In this document: positions 16,739-24,508 of the stretch, piece after piece
Numbering within the stretch: position 1 is the stretch's first letter
Layout of the letters: each line of letters starts with the position of its first letter
DNA from: an uncultured Lachnospiraceae bacterium
GTDB taxonomy: Bacteria > Bacillota > Clostridia > Lachnospirales > Lachnospiraceae
DNA length: 25,800 bases
Reading direction: 5' to 3'
Assembly: GCA_949076555.1 (NCBI GenBank)
Contig: CARUOB010000011.1
Location: 1-25,800 of the forward strand
Notes under the pieces: model-generated
Seen by the model: only the letters and a program-made list of their open reading frames with translations
Told to the model about the DNA's origin: nothing
The model's database searches: none
Made by a program: the position numbers and the translations under genes

Positions 16739-18214
16739 CTAGGTTTCAAACCATCTGCCATCCACCATTTTCCGTTTCTGGTTGTTGAAAACGACAATGT
16801 GTAAGCCGCTGTTTTCACTGTAATACTCCTCTTCCCCAAAGGAGACGGCAGTCTTTCCGCTGCCCCATTCCGTCCTCGCGCTGCGCGCGTACAACGGTAT
16901 GCGGTTTTCGGCCAGCATCCCCTGATATGCGGCTTCCTCAAAGGTAAGCTGCTCCGTCAGCACCCTGCCTTCGGAAATCACCGCCAGATAATTGGCCCCG
17001 TCCTGTCCTGCCAGATCAGCCGACAGCCCCAGTTCTCTCAGCGCTTCCATCGTCGATTCCTCCAACATATACGCATCGCTCTGGTATGTGATCACAAGCG
17101 TATACTGGCTATGGTTCAACAGGGAAAGATAAGGGGCAAGCTCTCCCACATGCCACCGCTCGCAGGCGTCCATGGTAAAGGCATAATCGTCCTTAGTCTC
17201 CTCCCACTGAGGCGACGTTCTGCCTCCTAAGCCAAACTGCTCACTGAGAACGCCGCCGATATAGCCGGACACCTTCACCGCGCCCCAGATATTGGGATGA
17301 CCGTCGTCACAATTATCCACGTCCATCCGATAATCGATCTGTCTGTATACATTCTGGTCGTTAAAGCTGATAAAAGTACAGCCTTCCCGTTCCGCGTAAG
17401 CCCGCACCGCATTGCACATGTCGATGTTGGCCGACACCGCAGGCGTGATTGTCAAAATCAAAGAAATCCCGCTTTCCCGGCATAATTCGTTGATTTTATC
17501 CAAATATTCCAGCATCAGGGGCGCCATCTGCGCGCAGTCGACGGCAGTATCCATGTCGTGCGGCTCAAAGCCTTCCCCCTTCTCTCCCAGATAAAAGTGC
17601 AGGGGTGAAAACCCTTTCAGCTCGGAGTGCCCGGCCATCGTCCGATAGGTATAGTCATTCCTGTCCGGCGTATCCAAAAGCCACCTCTCATGATAGCGCA
17701 GATGCGGCAGGTAATAGCTCCTCGCATCCTGTTTTTCATCAAGTTCACAGATAGTTTTGACCGCCTCCGCCTTAACCGGCGACCATCTCATAAAATCAAG
17801 CGCTTTTCTCGTATAGCTCTCATCCGTATTTAACGGCTCGTCGACAATATAGGGAAAGCAGAAATAGCATTCCAGCACCACCGCTTTCGGCGTCTGATAG
17901 CGGAGCGCTTCCTTCAGCCAGTAATAGGAAGTCACAAGCCCCTGCTGGTCACTGCTCAGATTATAGCTGGTAATCCCGTATTGGTTATACACTTCCTGCG
18001 GGCAAAACGATGTGACCCCGTGGCTGCTTCCCAGAAAGAGCACGTCCACGCTGTCCTTCTCCAGATCATAAAACCCGGCGAAAGTGGACGTCGTCGGCCA
18101 GTCCGTATCCGTGAAAAATTTTGGCGTGATCCACCTGCAGTAAGCGCGATAGCAGATCACACAGAGTAAGAGAAAACATACGACTCTTGCGGCAAATCCC
18201 AGTTTTTTCCTCAT
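16739..18214 (-). CDS. SGNH/DltD-like acyltransferase partner with ILEI-like C-terminal domain
   Basis: A 491-residue membrane-anchored extracytoplasmic protein. Residues 8-24 form one hydrophobic anchor, with the rest outside. Residues about 55-330 form an SGNH/DltD-like fold: LFLGSSHG (S63 as candidate nucleophile) and DDGHPN (D303, H306 as the DxxH pair). Residues about 365-491 form a separate domain ending in GLHIVVFNNQKRKMVDGRWF, preceded by MEALRELGLSADL and YLAVISEGRVL. This resembles the interleukin-like EMT inducer (ILEI/FAM3) domain of many Lachnospiraceae and Bacteroidetes proteins, by recall of the pattern only. It starts three bases after the MBOAT stop. Such pairs move acyl groups across the membrane and onto wall polymers or polysaccharides; the acceptor is unknown. 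No good terminator follows within 100 bases. Confidence 0.85.
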   Translation of the reverse strand: MRKKLGFAARVVCFLLLCVICYRAYCRWITPKFFTDTDWPTTSTFAGFYDLEKDSVDVLFLGSSHGVTSFCPQEVYNQYGITSYNLSSDQQGLVTSYYWLKEALRYQTPKAVVLECYFCFPYIVDEPLNTDESYTRKALDFMRWSPVKAEAVKTICELDEKQDARSYYLPHLRYHERWLLDTPDRNDYTYRTMAGHSELKGFSPLHFYLGEKGEGFEPHDMDTAVDCAQMAPLMLEYLDKINELCRESGISLILTITPAVSANIDMCNAVRAYAEREGCTFISFNDQNVYRQIDYRMDVDNCDDGHPNIWGAVKVSGYIGGVLSEQFGLGGRTSPQWEETKDDYAFTMDACERWHVGELAPYLSLLNHSQYTLVITYQSDAYMLEESTMEALRELGLSADLAGQDGANYLAVISEGRVLTEQLTFEEAAYQGMLAENRIPLYARSARTEWGSGKTAVSFGEEEYYSENSGLHIVVFNNQKRKMVDGRWFET

Positions 18215-18217
18215 TGG

Positions 18218-19654
18218 TCAAAATCCCCCGTAAATAAACGCCTGCGCATCATACCCCTGCCCGTAGACACCAAAGGTCATAATGCCGAAAATGGCAGCCA
18301 GATACAACATCCATCTAATATAAACGGGCTGTCGGAAAATCAGTTCCGAAAAGGAGACGCCCTGCTCCTGCTTGAGACTGACCGCAAACAGAATCAAAAC
18401 GCAAACACCTAATACCACCCACTCCTTCCATTCTAACCCCATTTGGAACAAGGAGTCATTGGTAAATATCCACAGATTCCTGACCCGGAACATGCTATAC
18501 ATCATCTGAAGGCCCTTTTTAAGGCTTTCCGCCCGGAACAAAATCCACGCCATCATCACGCAAAGAAAAGTCCAAACCCGCCGTATCCACAGCGTCACCT
18601 CCGCCGATTCCCCAAGCCCCAGAAGTCTCGCTGCCCTGCGCTGTATGTTCCGTGTCAGATCCCCGATGATCTGATAAACGGCATGCATCATGCCCCAGAC
18701 CAGAAAGCGAAGCCCCGCGCCGTGCCAGAGGCCGCTGACCAGAAAGGTCAAAACCAGATTGATGTAAGTCCTGACACGCCCCTTCCTGCTGCCGCCCAGC
18801 GGAATATAGATATAATCCTTCAGCCACTCGCTGAGGGAGATATGCCACCTGTGCCAGAAATCCTTCACGGAAACCGCCAGATAGGGATGACAAAAATTAT
18901 CACCAAGTTCCACGCCAAACAGGTTCGCCACGCCCTTGGAAATCGAAATGCAGGCCGCAAAATCCGCATACAACTGTATGCTGTACAAAATACCGGCCAC
19001 CAGAACATACGCACCCACATAGACCTGATAAGACTCATACACATAGTCGACAAACTGCGCCGCCACATTGGCAATCATCAGTTTCAGAAAAAATCCCCAT
19101 AAAATGCGGTAAAAGCCGCGCACCACCGTCCGCTCGTCAAAACGGTGCCCGGCGTAAAGCTGATCCGCCAGTCTGTCATAGCGGGGAATAGGCCCTTGTA
19201 CAATCTGGGGGAAAAACGTGACAAACAGGATAAATTTGGCCGGATTTTTCTGCGCCGTAATTCTGCCTCTGTAGATATCAGCCAAATAAGATATCACCTG
19301 TAATGTATAGAAGGAAATGCCCACCGGCACGATCCAGTTCACCGCACTTTTGTGCAATAAGATTTGCAAAACATAGTTCCCGTTTTTCACGAAAAACCAC
19401 GGAAGCGCCATCAGCAGTACGGCGCCCGCCAGTATGCCTCTGTTCTTTTGCCGCTCTAAAAGCAGACCCGCGCCGTAAGCAGCCATGACGGTAGCCAAAA
19501 TAACCAAAAGGCCCTCCCTGCTCCCCATGGCCTGCCAGTAAAAGAAGACGCTGCCTAAAAGCAGTACAGCCCACCTGCATTTCAGTGGCAGAATATAGTA
19601 GAGCAGCACCGCTGCCACAACGAACAGGTAAAAGGTAATCGAAAGGTAAGTCAT
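18218..19654 (-). CDS. MBOAT family O-acyltransferase (DltB/AlgI-like)
   Basis: A 478-residue polytopic membrane protein with about ten or more hydrophobic segments. The MBOAT core is clear: VPVGISFYTLQVISYLADIY (residues 110-129), FFPQIVQGPIPRY (147-159), VKDFWHRWHISLSEWLKDYI (263-282), and SGLWHGAGLRFLVWG (307-321) with the near-invariant histidine H311. MBOAT proteins of this class pass acyl groups, often acetyl or D-alanyl, through the membrane to an extracellular partner. The SGNH protein three bases downstream is that partner. No dltA or dltC lies here, so O-acetylation of a wall or surface polysaccharide is more likely than teichoic acid D-alanylation. It lies only 37 bases after the U32 gene with no terminator between, so it may share that transcript. 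GGAG stands seven bases before the ATG. Confidence 0.94.
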   Translation of the reverse strand: MTYLSITFYLFVVAAVLLYYILPLKCRWAVLLLGSVFFYWQAMGSREGLLVILATVMAAYGAGLLLERQKNRGILAGAVLLMALPWFFVKNGNYVLQILLHKSAVNWIVPVGISFYTLQVISYLADIYRGRITAQKNPAKFILFVTFFPQIVQGPIPRYDRLADQLYAGHRFDERTVVRGFYRILWGFFLKLMIANVAAQFVDYVYESYQVYVGAYVLVAGILYSIQLYADFAACISISKGVANLFGVELGDNFCHPYLAVSVKDFWHRWHISLSEWLKDYIYIPLGGSRKGRVRTYINLVLTFLVSGLWHGAGLRFLVWGMMHAVYQIIGDLTRNIQRRAARLLGLGESAEVTLWIRRVWTFLCVMMAWILFRAESLKKGLQMMYSMFRVRNLWIFTNDSLFQMGLEWKEWVVLGVCVLILFAVSLKQEQGVSFSELIFRQPVYIRWMLYLAAIFGIMTFGVYGQGYDAQAFIYGGF

Positions 19655-19691
19655 GTGTTTTCTCCGAACGTATTATTCTTGAAGTACTCTG

Positions 19692-21071
19692 TTATTCCCC
19701 CGGTTTCTCAACCCGCAGAATATCTCCCGCCTCAGGCGTTTGCGTCAGCCGCACATGAATGATCTGCTTAGGGTGCGGGCAGGACGCCACGGGACTGCCC
19801 TCTTGGTCGTACATGTCCAGCACCTTGACGGGGATGTTCTCCCCGCCCGGCTTCATGATCTCGATGGCGTCACCCACGCTGAATTTATTGCGCTGTTCGA
19901 TGCGGGCGCAGAGCTGCCTTTCTCCGTCACCGCTCTGTCCAGACACATCCCGCGCAGACATGTCTTCCGCCGCTTTGCTCTCCTCTGACACACCACGCGC
20001 GGGCATATCTTCCGCCGCTTTGCTCTCCTCTGCTACATCGCTCTCAGGCACATCCCCCACCGCGCTCACGGTTCCCAGATAAATATACTCGCTCACATAC
20101 GTGCTTTCGTCGTAGATCTGCGTATTCTCATCGGCCTTGCCGAAGTAAAAGCCCGTGGTAAACTTACGGTAAGTACACTTGGCGATCTCCGCCTGATACC
20201 AGTCCATATTGGCGCGGTACCGCTCCTCTGAGACAAAATAATCGTCGATGGCCCGCCTGTAGGTGCGCGCCACAGTAGCCACATAGAGCGCCGTCTTCAT
20301 CCTGCCTTCGATCTTAAAGCTGTCTATCCCCGCCTCCACAAGCTCCGGGATATGCGCGATCATGTTCAGATCCTTGGAATTAAAGATAAAGGTGCCCCGG
20401 TCGTTCTCGAAGACGGGCAGGTACTCCTCCGGCCTCGTCTCCTCCACCAGCGCGTATTTCCAGCGGCAGGGATGGGTACAGGCACCGTGATTCGCGTCCC
20501 GCCCGGTAAAATAATTGCTCAGAAGGCACCGCCCCGAATAAGAAATGCACATCGCCCCGTGCACGAAGCTCTCAATCTCCATGTCTTCCGGAATATGTTC
20601 TCTGATCTCCTTTATCTCGCGCAGGGAAAGCTCCCTTGCCGACACCACCCGCTTCGCGCCCTGCCCATACCAGAAACGGTACGTCATATAGTTGGTATTG
20701 TTGGCCTGCGTGGAAATATGGACATCGATTTCCGGGCAGATTTCCCGGGCCAGCGCGAACATGCCGGGGTCCGCTATGATGAGCGCGTCCGGCCGCAGTT
20801 CCTTCAGCTCACGAAAATACGCCCTCGCACCGTCCAGATCATAGTTATGGGCCAGAATATTTGCCGTCACATACACCTTGACGCCCCTGTCATGGGCAAA
20901 GCCAATGCCCGCCGCCATGTCCTCCGTGGAAAAGTTTTTCGCCTTCGCCCGCAGGCCGAAAGCCTCTCCGCCAATATACACTGCGTCCGCCCCAAAAATA
21001 ACAGCCGTTTTTAATACTTCCAGACTGGCGGCCGGCACCAGAAGTTCCGGTTTCTTTTTCTCTTTTATCAT
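19692..21071 (-). CDS. trhP: peptidase U32 family protein, probable tRNA U34 hydroxylase TrhP
   Basis: A 459-residue U32-family protein. It opens with KKPELLVPAASLEVLKTAVI and a TIM-barrel-like N-terminal part. The signature ESFVHGAMCISYSGRCLLSN (167-186) and four cysteines (C175, C182, C198, C202) fit an Fe-S cluster. TrhP proteins make 5-hydroxyuridine at tRNA position 34 using prephenate. The neighbour upstream is a TrmR-like methyltransferase that methylates this base, so tRNA modification is favoured over the old collagenase name. The ATG at 21071 follows AGAGG by eight bases; an ATG at 21140 would add 23 residues outside the usual start. Residues about 344-384 are an acidic, repetitive insert (units like EESKAAEDMPARG) between the core and the C-terminal beta domain, encoded by a 45-base tandem repeat. 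Confidence 0.9.
   Translation of the reverse strand: MIKEKKKPELLVPAASLEVLKTAVIFGADAVYIGGEAFGLRAKAKNFSTEDMAAGIGFAHDRGVKVYVTANILAHNYDLDGARAYFRELKELRPDALIIADPGMFALAREICPEIDVHISTQANNTNYMTYRFWYGQGAKRVVSARELSLREIKEIREHIPEDMEIESFVHGAMCISYSGRCLLSNYFTGRDANHGACTHPCRWKYALVEETRPEEYLPVFENDRGTFIFNSKDLNMIAHIPELVEAGIDSFKIEGRMKTALYVATVARTYRRAIDDYFVSEERYRANMDWYQAEIAKCTYRKFTTGFYFGKADENTQIYDESTYVSEYIYLGTVSAVGDVPESDVAEESKAAEDMPARGVSEESKAAEDMSARDVSGQSGDGERQLCARIEQRNKFSVGDAIEIMKPGGENIPVKVLDMYDQEGSPVASCPHPKQIIHVRLTQTPEAGDILRVEKPGE
19943..20032 (-). repeat. 45-base tandem repeat inside the U32 gene
   Basis: Two adjacent 45-base units (19943-19987 and 19988-20032) match at 40 of 45 positions; the last 25 bases are identical. 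They encode a 15-residue unit, with worn partial copies on both sides. The period is a multiple of three, so change in copy number would keep the reading frame. Confidence 0.88.
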
Positions 21072-21146
21072 ATCCCGTTCCTCTTTAAGAATACCTGTTT
21101 TCCGGCATTCTCCCGTACGGCATTTAGAAGTTCCAGACATCGCGTC

Positions 21147-21812
21147 CTATGGCGTGGCATCTTTCGAACCCCTTGTCACACAGCTTACCGTCACCCCGTC
21201 ACCGATAGGCAGCACCACAGTTTCAAGCGCCTCATGATGCGTGATCTCATAAAGGTACTCTCTCATTCTGCTGTGAATCGTCCGGTTTCTCCGCTCCACG
21301 GCAAACCGGGATTCCAAAATATCGCCGTCCTGCAGCACGTTGTCGGACACCAGCAGACCTCCGGGTGAAAGAAGCCGCAAAATTTCCGGCAGAAAGTGGA
21401 TATACTGCCCCTTTGCCGCATCCATAAAAATAAAGTCATAAGGCCCCACAAGGTCTTTTAGAATATCCGCAGCGTCTCCCTCCAGAAGCGTGATAACGTC
21501 TTCCTTTCCGGCCCGCGCAAAATTTGCCTTCGCCACGGGAATCCGTTTGTCATATTTTTCTATGGTCGTAATTTTACACCCCTCCGGTGCATACTCGCTC
21601 ATCAAAAGCGCAGAAAAACCAATGGCACATCCCACTTCCAAAATGGACATGGGCTTTCGCAGCGCAAGCAGGAACCGGATCATTCCCTGCGTCTGCGTGC
21701 GGATAATCGGCACATTGGTTTCCAAAGCTTCACGTTCTATCTGATCCAAAAAAGGGGTATTGCCCGCGTCAAGAGAAGCGAGAAAAGTATTCATGCGCTC
21801 GCTTGAAATCAC
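21147..21812 (-). CDS. trmR: class I SAM-dependent O-methyltransferase, TrmR-like
   Basis: A 221-residue enzyme of the COMT/CCoAMT-like group. The SAM motif ILEVGCAIGFSA is at residues 57-68, the acidic loop end TTIEK at 82-86, and the divalent metal site includes D131 (FIFMDAAKGQY) and D157/N158 (VSDNVL). B. subtilis TrmR (YrrM) methylates 5-hydroxyuridine at tRNA position 34 to 5-methoxyuridine; the same neighbours (MltG-like upstream, U32 downstream) support this role. The start is a GTG at 21812 that overlaps the TGA of the gene before it and has AAGGAG seven bases upstream, which implies translational coupling. The first ATG (21794) lacks a ribosome binding site. TrmR is the best assignment; a small-molecule catechol-type substrate cannot be excluded. 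Confidence 0.87.
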   Translation of the reverse strand: MISSERMNTFLASLDAGNTPFLDQIEREALETNVPIIRTQTQGMIRFLLALRKPMSILEVGCAIGFSALLMSEYAPEGCKITTIEKYDKRIPVAKANFARAGKEDVITLLEGDAADILKDLVGPYDFIFMDAAKGQYIHFLPEILRLLSPGGLLVSDNVLQDGDILESRFAVERRNRTIHSRMREYLYEITHHEALETVVLPIGDGVTVSCVTRGSKDATP

Positions 21813-22213
21813 TTTGACTCTCCTTCCGCATCCTCTTCGCCCTCCTCAGGGGCGTCCGCCGCCATCACGCCCATCATTTCCTCTGCCGTCATGGCAGTGC
21901 TCAGGTCGTAGATGCCGGGCTGCAGCTTACCGTGATTTTCCGACAAAAGCTCTTGCAGCCAAAAGAGCTTCGCATCGCGGATCAATCCGCGCTCCTCCAG
22001 CATTTCACCTACTTCCATGACGGAAACCGGATCTTTCACGCTGACGCTGATCGTTCTGCCTTCCCCAAAGGACACCGGCTCCTCGGTGAATATGCGGTAG
22101 CCGTAATCATAAGCCGCCGTGGATGCCTTTATAATGTAGGTAGCGGCAAAAACCAAAACCACCACTTTGATAATCAGTTCCAGTGTGGAACCGATAACTT
22201 CCTTTATACTCAT
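21809..22213 (-). CDS. MltG-like membrane protein lacking the catalytic domain
   Basis: A 134-residue protein with one membrane helix (residues about 10-29, LELIIKVVVLVFAATYIIKA). Then comes a segment like the LysM-like N-terminal part of endolytic transglycosylase MltG: RTISVSVKDPVSVMEVGEML, EERGLIRDAKLFWLQ, and LQPGIYDLSTAMTAEEMMGVM, where full MltG has PG(x)Y and the ms-xxEil pattern. It then ends in an acidic tail. Full MltG is around 340-380 residues with a catalytic glutamate in the C-terminal domain, absent here. The gene sits where B. subtilis has mltG (yrrL), just before trmR. Its stop overlaps the trmR start and its own start is two bases after the ylbF-like stop, with GAGG upstream. 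The reading frame is intact, so it seems a stable short form rather than a recent break. Its role is not known; a regulatory or scaffold role at the cell wall is possible. Confidence 0.82.
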   Translation of the reverse strand: MSIKEVIGSTLELIIKVVVLVFAATYIIKASTAAYDYGYRIFTEEPVSFGEGRTISVSVKDPVSVMEVGEMLEERGLIRDAKLFWLQELLSENHGKLQPGIYDLSTAMTAEEMMGVMAADAPEEGEEDAEGESK

Positions 22214-22215
22214 GC

Positions 22216-22551
22216 TTATACCTCGAAATCAATCTCATCCGCCAGCAGCACATAGACCTCCTGCATCATACGGCAGAATGCCAGCTCCGCCCGGAGAAAA
22301 TCGTCCACAAGTGGGTCTTCCCTGAACTTCTCGTATTCTCTCTCGAAAGCCTCCATGCGGTCCAGCATATCCTCGCCGTCCGTCTCATTTTGTAAATCAA
22401 AATTGCGCTGCCGGAACTCGTTTACCTTCTCATAAAGCTCCGGCTGCTTCTTTACCTTTTCTCTCTGGTAGAAATACTCCCTGTAAGTTTCGGAGGTCAT
22501 AATCTTATCTGCAAAGTCTCTGGCTGCCTTTATGATCTCTTTATCTGGCAT
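22216..22551 (-). CDS. YlbF/YheA/YmcA family protein
   Basis: A 111-residue, highly charged, all-helical cytoplasmic protein (KEIIKAARDFADKIMTSETY; KKQPELYEKVNEFRQRNFDLQN; FREDPLVDDFLRAELAFCRM), the pattern of the YlbF/YmcA/YheA family. In B. subtilis YlbF and YmcA, with YaaT, steer RNase Y in mRNA processing. This copy is short, near the YheA length, and has a single cysteine, so it cannot carry the C-terminal cysteine cluster of B. subtilis YlbF. It starts four bases after the RNase J stop, with GGAGG nine bases upstream. Its place behind an RNase J gene hints at a link to RNA decay, which is inference. Confidence 0.85.
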   Translation of the reverse strand: MPDKEIIKAARDFADKIMTSETYREYFYQREKVKKQPELYEKVNEFRQRNFDLQNETDGEDMLDRMEAFEREYEKFREDPLVDDFLRAELAFCRMMQEVYVLLADEIDFEV

Positions 22552-22555
22552 GGTG

Positions 22556-24232
22556 TTATACCTCCATAATGATCGGTAATATCATCGGCCTTCTCTTTGT
22601 CTTCTTCCAGACAAAATCACTCAACACATCCTTGACGGTGCTCTTGAGTTTGCCCCAGTCTGTCTTGCCTTTATCAATGCAGTCCTGCACGGCATCCTCC
22701 ACGAGAAGCCTCGCCTCATCAAGCAGCTCGTCGGATTCTCTCACATAGACAAAGCCTCTCGACACGATATCCGGGCCGGATATAAGCTGGTCGGTGTGGG
22801 ATTCCAGAGCCATTACCACAATCATGATACCGTCTTCCGCCAAATGCTGTCTGTCGCGAAGCACTACATTTCCCACGTCACCAACGCCCAGTCCGTCCAC
22901 CAAAATCGCTCCGACGGGCACTTTGCTGCTTACCACAGCTTTCTGATCATCCATCTCCAGCACATCACCGGACTGCAGCATGAAGATATTTTCCTTCGGG
23001 ATTCCGAGCTGGGCCGCAATCTTCGCCTGCGCTTTGCGGTGCTTATACTCCCCGTGGACGGGAATCGCATATCTGGGTCTGACCAGCGAATAGATCAGCT
23101 TGATCTCCTCCTGACAGGCGTGCCCGGACACATGCACATCCTGAAAAATTACGTCCGCTCCTTTCATTTGCAGCTCATTAATGATGTTTGTAACCGCCTT
23201 CTCGTTGCCCGGGATCGGATGGGCCGAGAAAATAACGGTGTCTCCCGGCATAATGGATATTTTTTTATGGTTGTTGCCCGCCATACGGCTAAGCGCCGCC
23301 ATACTTTCACCCTGACTGCCGGTCGTTATGATAACCGTCTTCTCCGGCGGATAATTTTTCAGCTCCTCCACCTCGATCAGCGTTCTCTCCGCAATCTGCA
23401 GATAGCCCAGTTTGGACGCCGTGGCAATGATATTTACCATGCTGCGGCCTTCCACCACAACTTTCCTGTCAAATTTTTCCGCAGTATTAATAATCTGGCG
23501 CACTCTGTCCACATTGGAGGCAAAGGTCGCGATCAGTATGCGGGTATCCTTGTGCTCCAAAAACAGGGAATCCAGTGTCTTTCCCACCGTCTTCTCGGAG
23601 GGCGTGAAACCCGCCCGCTCCGCGTTGGTAGAGTCGCACATAAGCGCCAGTACGCCCTTTTTCCCGATCTCCGCAAACCTCTGTAAATCAATGGCATCGC
23701 CGAACACCGGCGTATAGTCCACCTTAAAGTCTCCCGTATGCACCACCACGCCCGCCGGGGAATAGATCGCCAGCGCCGCCGCATCCACAATGCTGTGATT
23801 TGTCTTGATAAACTCGACCCTGAACTGCCCCAGATTGATGGACTGCCCGAACTTAACCACCTTTCTCTTCGTGGTCTTCATCAGCCCGTGCTCCTCCAGC
23901 TTATTTTCTATGATGCCCATAGTCAGCTTGGTCGCGTAAATCGGTATGTTCAGCTCCTTTAATATATAGGGCAGCGCCCCGATGTGATCCTCATGTCCGT
24001 GGGTGATCACAAACCCCTTCACTTTTTCTGCGTTTTCCTTTAAGTAGGTGATGTCCGGTATCACCAGATCAATTCCCAGCATCTCGTCTTCCGGGAACGA
24101 CAGGCCGCAGTCCACAACAACAATGCTATCCTCATATTCAAAGGCAGTAATATTAAGCCCAATCTGCTCAAGCCCGCCTAATGGGATAGCCTTCAGCTTA
24201 CTCGCTGACCTTCCTTCTTCATTTTTCTTCAA
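22556..24232 (-). CDS. rnj: ribonuclease J
   Basis: A 558-residue metallo-beta-lactamase/beta-CASP nuclease of the RNase J family, with endonuclease and 5'-3' exonuclease activity on mRNA and rRNA. The zinc motif THGHEDHIG is at 77-85 (H78, H80, D82, H83), VHTGDFKVDY at 164-173, MCDSTNAERAG at 198-208, the beta-CASP motifs TTGSQGES and FSAHPIPGNE near 303-344, VHVSGHACQEEIK at 366-378 and PVHGEYKH at 391-398. The C-terminal helical/beta part is present. The start appears to be TTG at 24232, with GGAGG eight bases upstream and an in-frame TAG seven codons further up; no in-frame ATG occurs until about residue 51, inside the enzyme fold. It follows the DUF1292 gene by 18 bases. Whether J1 or J2 cannot be told. 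Confidence 0.96.
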   Translation of the reverse strand: MKKNEEGRSASKLKAIPLGGLEQIGLNITAFEYEDSIVVVDCGLSFPEDEMLGIDLVIPDITYLKENAEKVKGFVITHGHEDHIGALPYILKELNIPIYATKLTMGIIENKLEEHGLMKTTKRKVVKFGQSINLGQFRVEFIKTNHSIVDAAALAIYSPAGVVVHTGDFKVDYTPVFGDAIDLQRFAEIGKKGVLALMCDSTNAERAGFTPSEKTVGKTLDSLFLEHKDTRILIATFASNVDRVRQIINTAEKFDRKVVVEGRSMVNIIATASKLGYLQIAERTLIEVEELKNYPPEKTVIITTGSQGESMAALSRMAGNNHKKISIMPGDTVIFSAHPIPGNEKAVTNIINELQMKGADVIFQDVHVSGHACQEEIKLIYSLVRPRYAIPVHGEYKHRKAQAKIAAQLGIPKENIFMLQSGDVLEMDDQKAVVSSKVPVGAILVDGLGVGDVGNVVLRDRQHLAEDGIMIVVMALESHTDQLISGPDIVSRGFVYVRESDELLDEARLLVEDAVQDCIDKGKTDWGKLKSTVKDVLSDFVWKKTKRRPMILPIIMEV

Positions 24233-24250
24233 AAAATTTACCTCCGTTTT

Positions 24251-24508
24251 CTACTGAATAATATCAATGTCGTCCATTATCTTTTCAAACACAGCCGCCA
24301 CTGCGTTTAATGTTTCGTCGTCCTCCACAATCTCATATACCGCTTCCGGCTCCTCCGGCGCGGAAACATCGCACAAAATAAGCGCCTCGCCGTCCCCTTC
24401 CGCAGAATCCGTCACCAGAAGATAATTCACGCCGCCAATCATCGTCTGCTCCAGAATATAAAACGCAACGTCACTGCCTTCCTGTGGCGTAAATATAATT
24501 TTTTCCAT
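24251..24508 (-). CDS. DUF1292 family protein (YrzB-like)
   Basis: An 85-residue acidic cytoplasmic protein with the DUF1292 pattern: MEKIIFTPQEGSDVAFYILEQT, then GGVNYLLVTDS, EALILCDVS and a C-terminal EPEAVYEIVEDDETLNAVAAVF. The function of the family is unknown. The order IreB, RuvX, DUF1292 is the same as yrzL-yrrK-yrzB in B. subtilis. The ATG at 24508 is taken because GGGAGG is just upstream; a frame extending to 24553 has no family likeness. It is separated from ruvX by about 160 bases, more than its other neighbours. Confidence 0.86.
   Translation of the reverse strand: MEKIIFTPQEGSDVAFYILEQTMIGGVNYLLVTDSAEGDGEALILCDVSAPEEPEAVYEIVEDDETLNAVAAVFEKIMDDIDIIQ

Noticed and set aside
19692..21071. 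U32 protein as a secreted collagenase
   Set aside because: No signal peptide; the Fe-S cysteines and the trmR neighbour point to tRNA hydroxylation.
21809..22213. MltG-like gene as a frameshifted pseudogene
   Set aside because: The stop overlaps the trmR start and trmR begins at once, so no remaining catalytic segment lies downstream in any frame.
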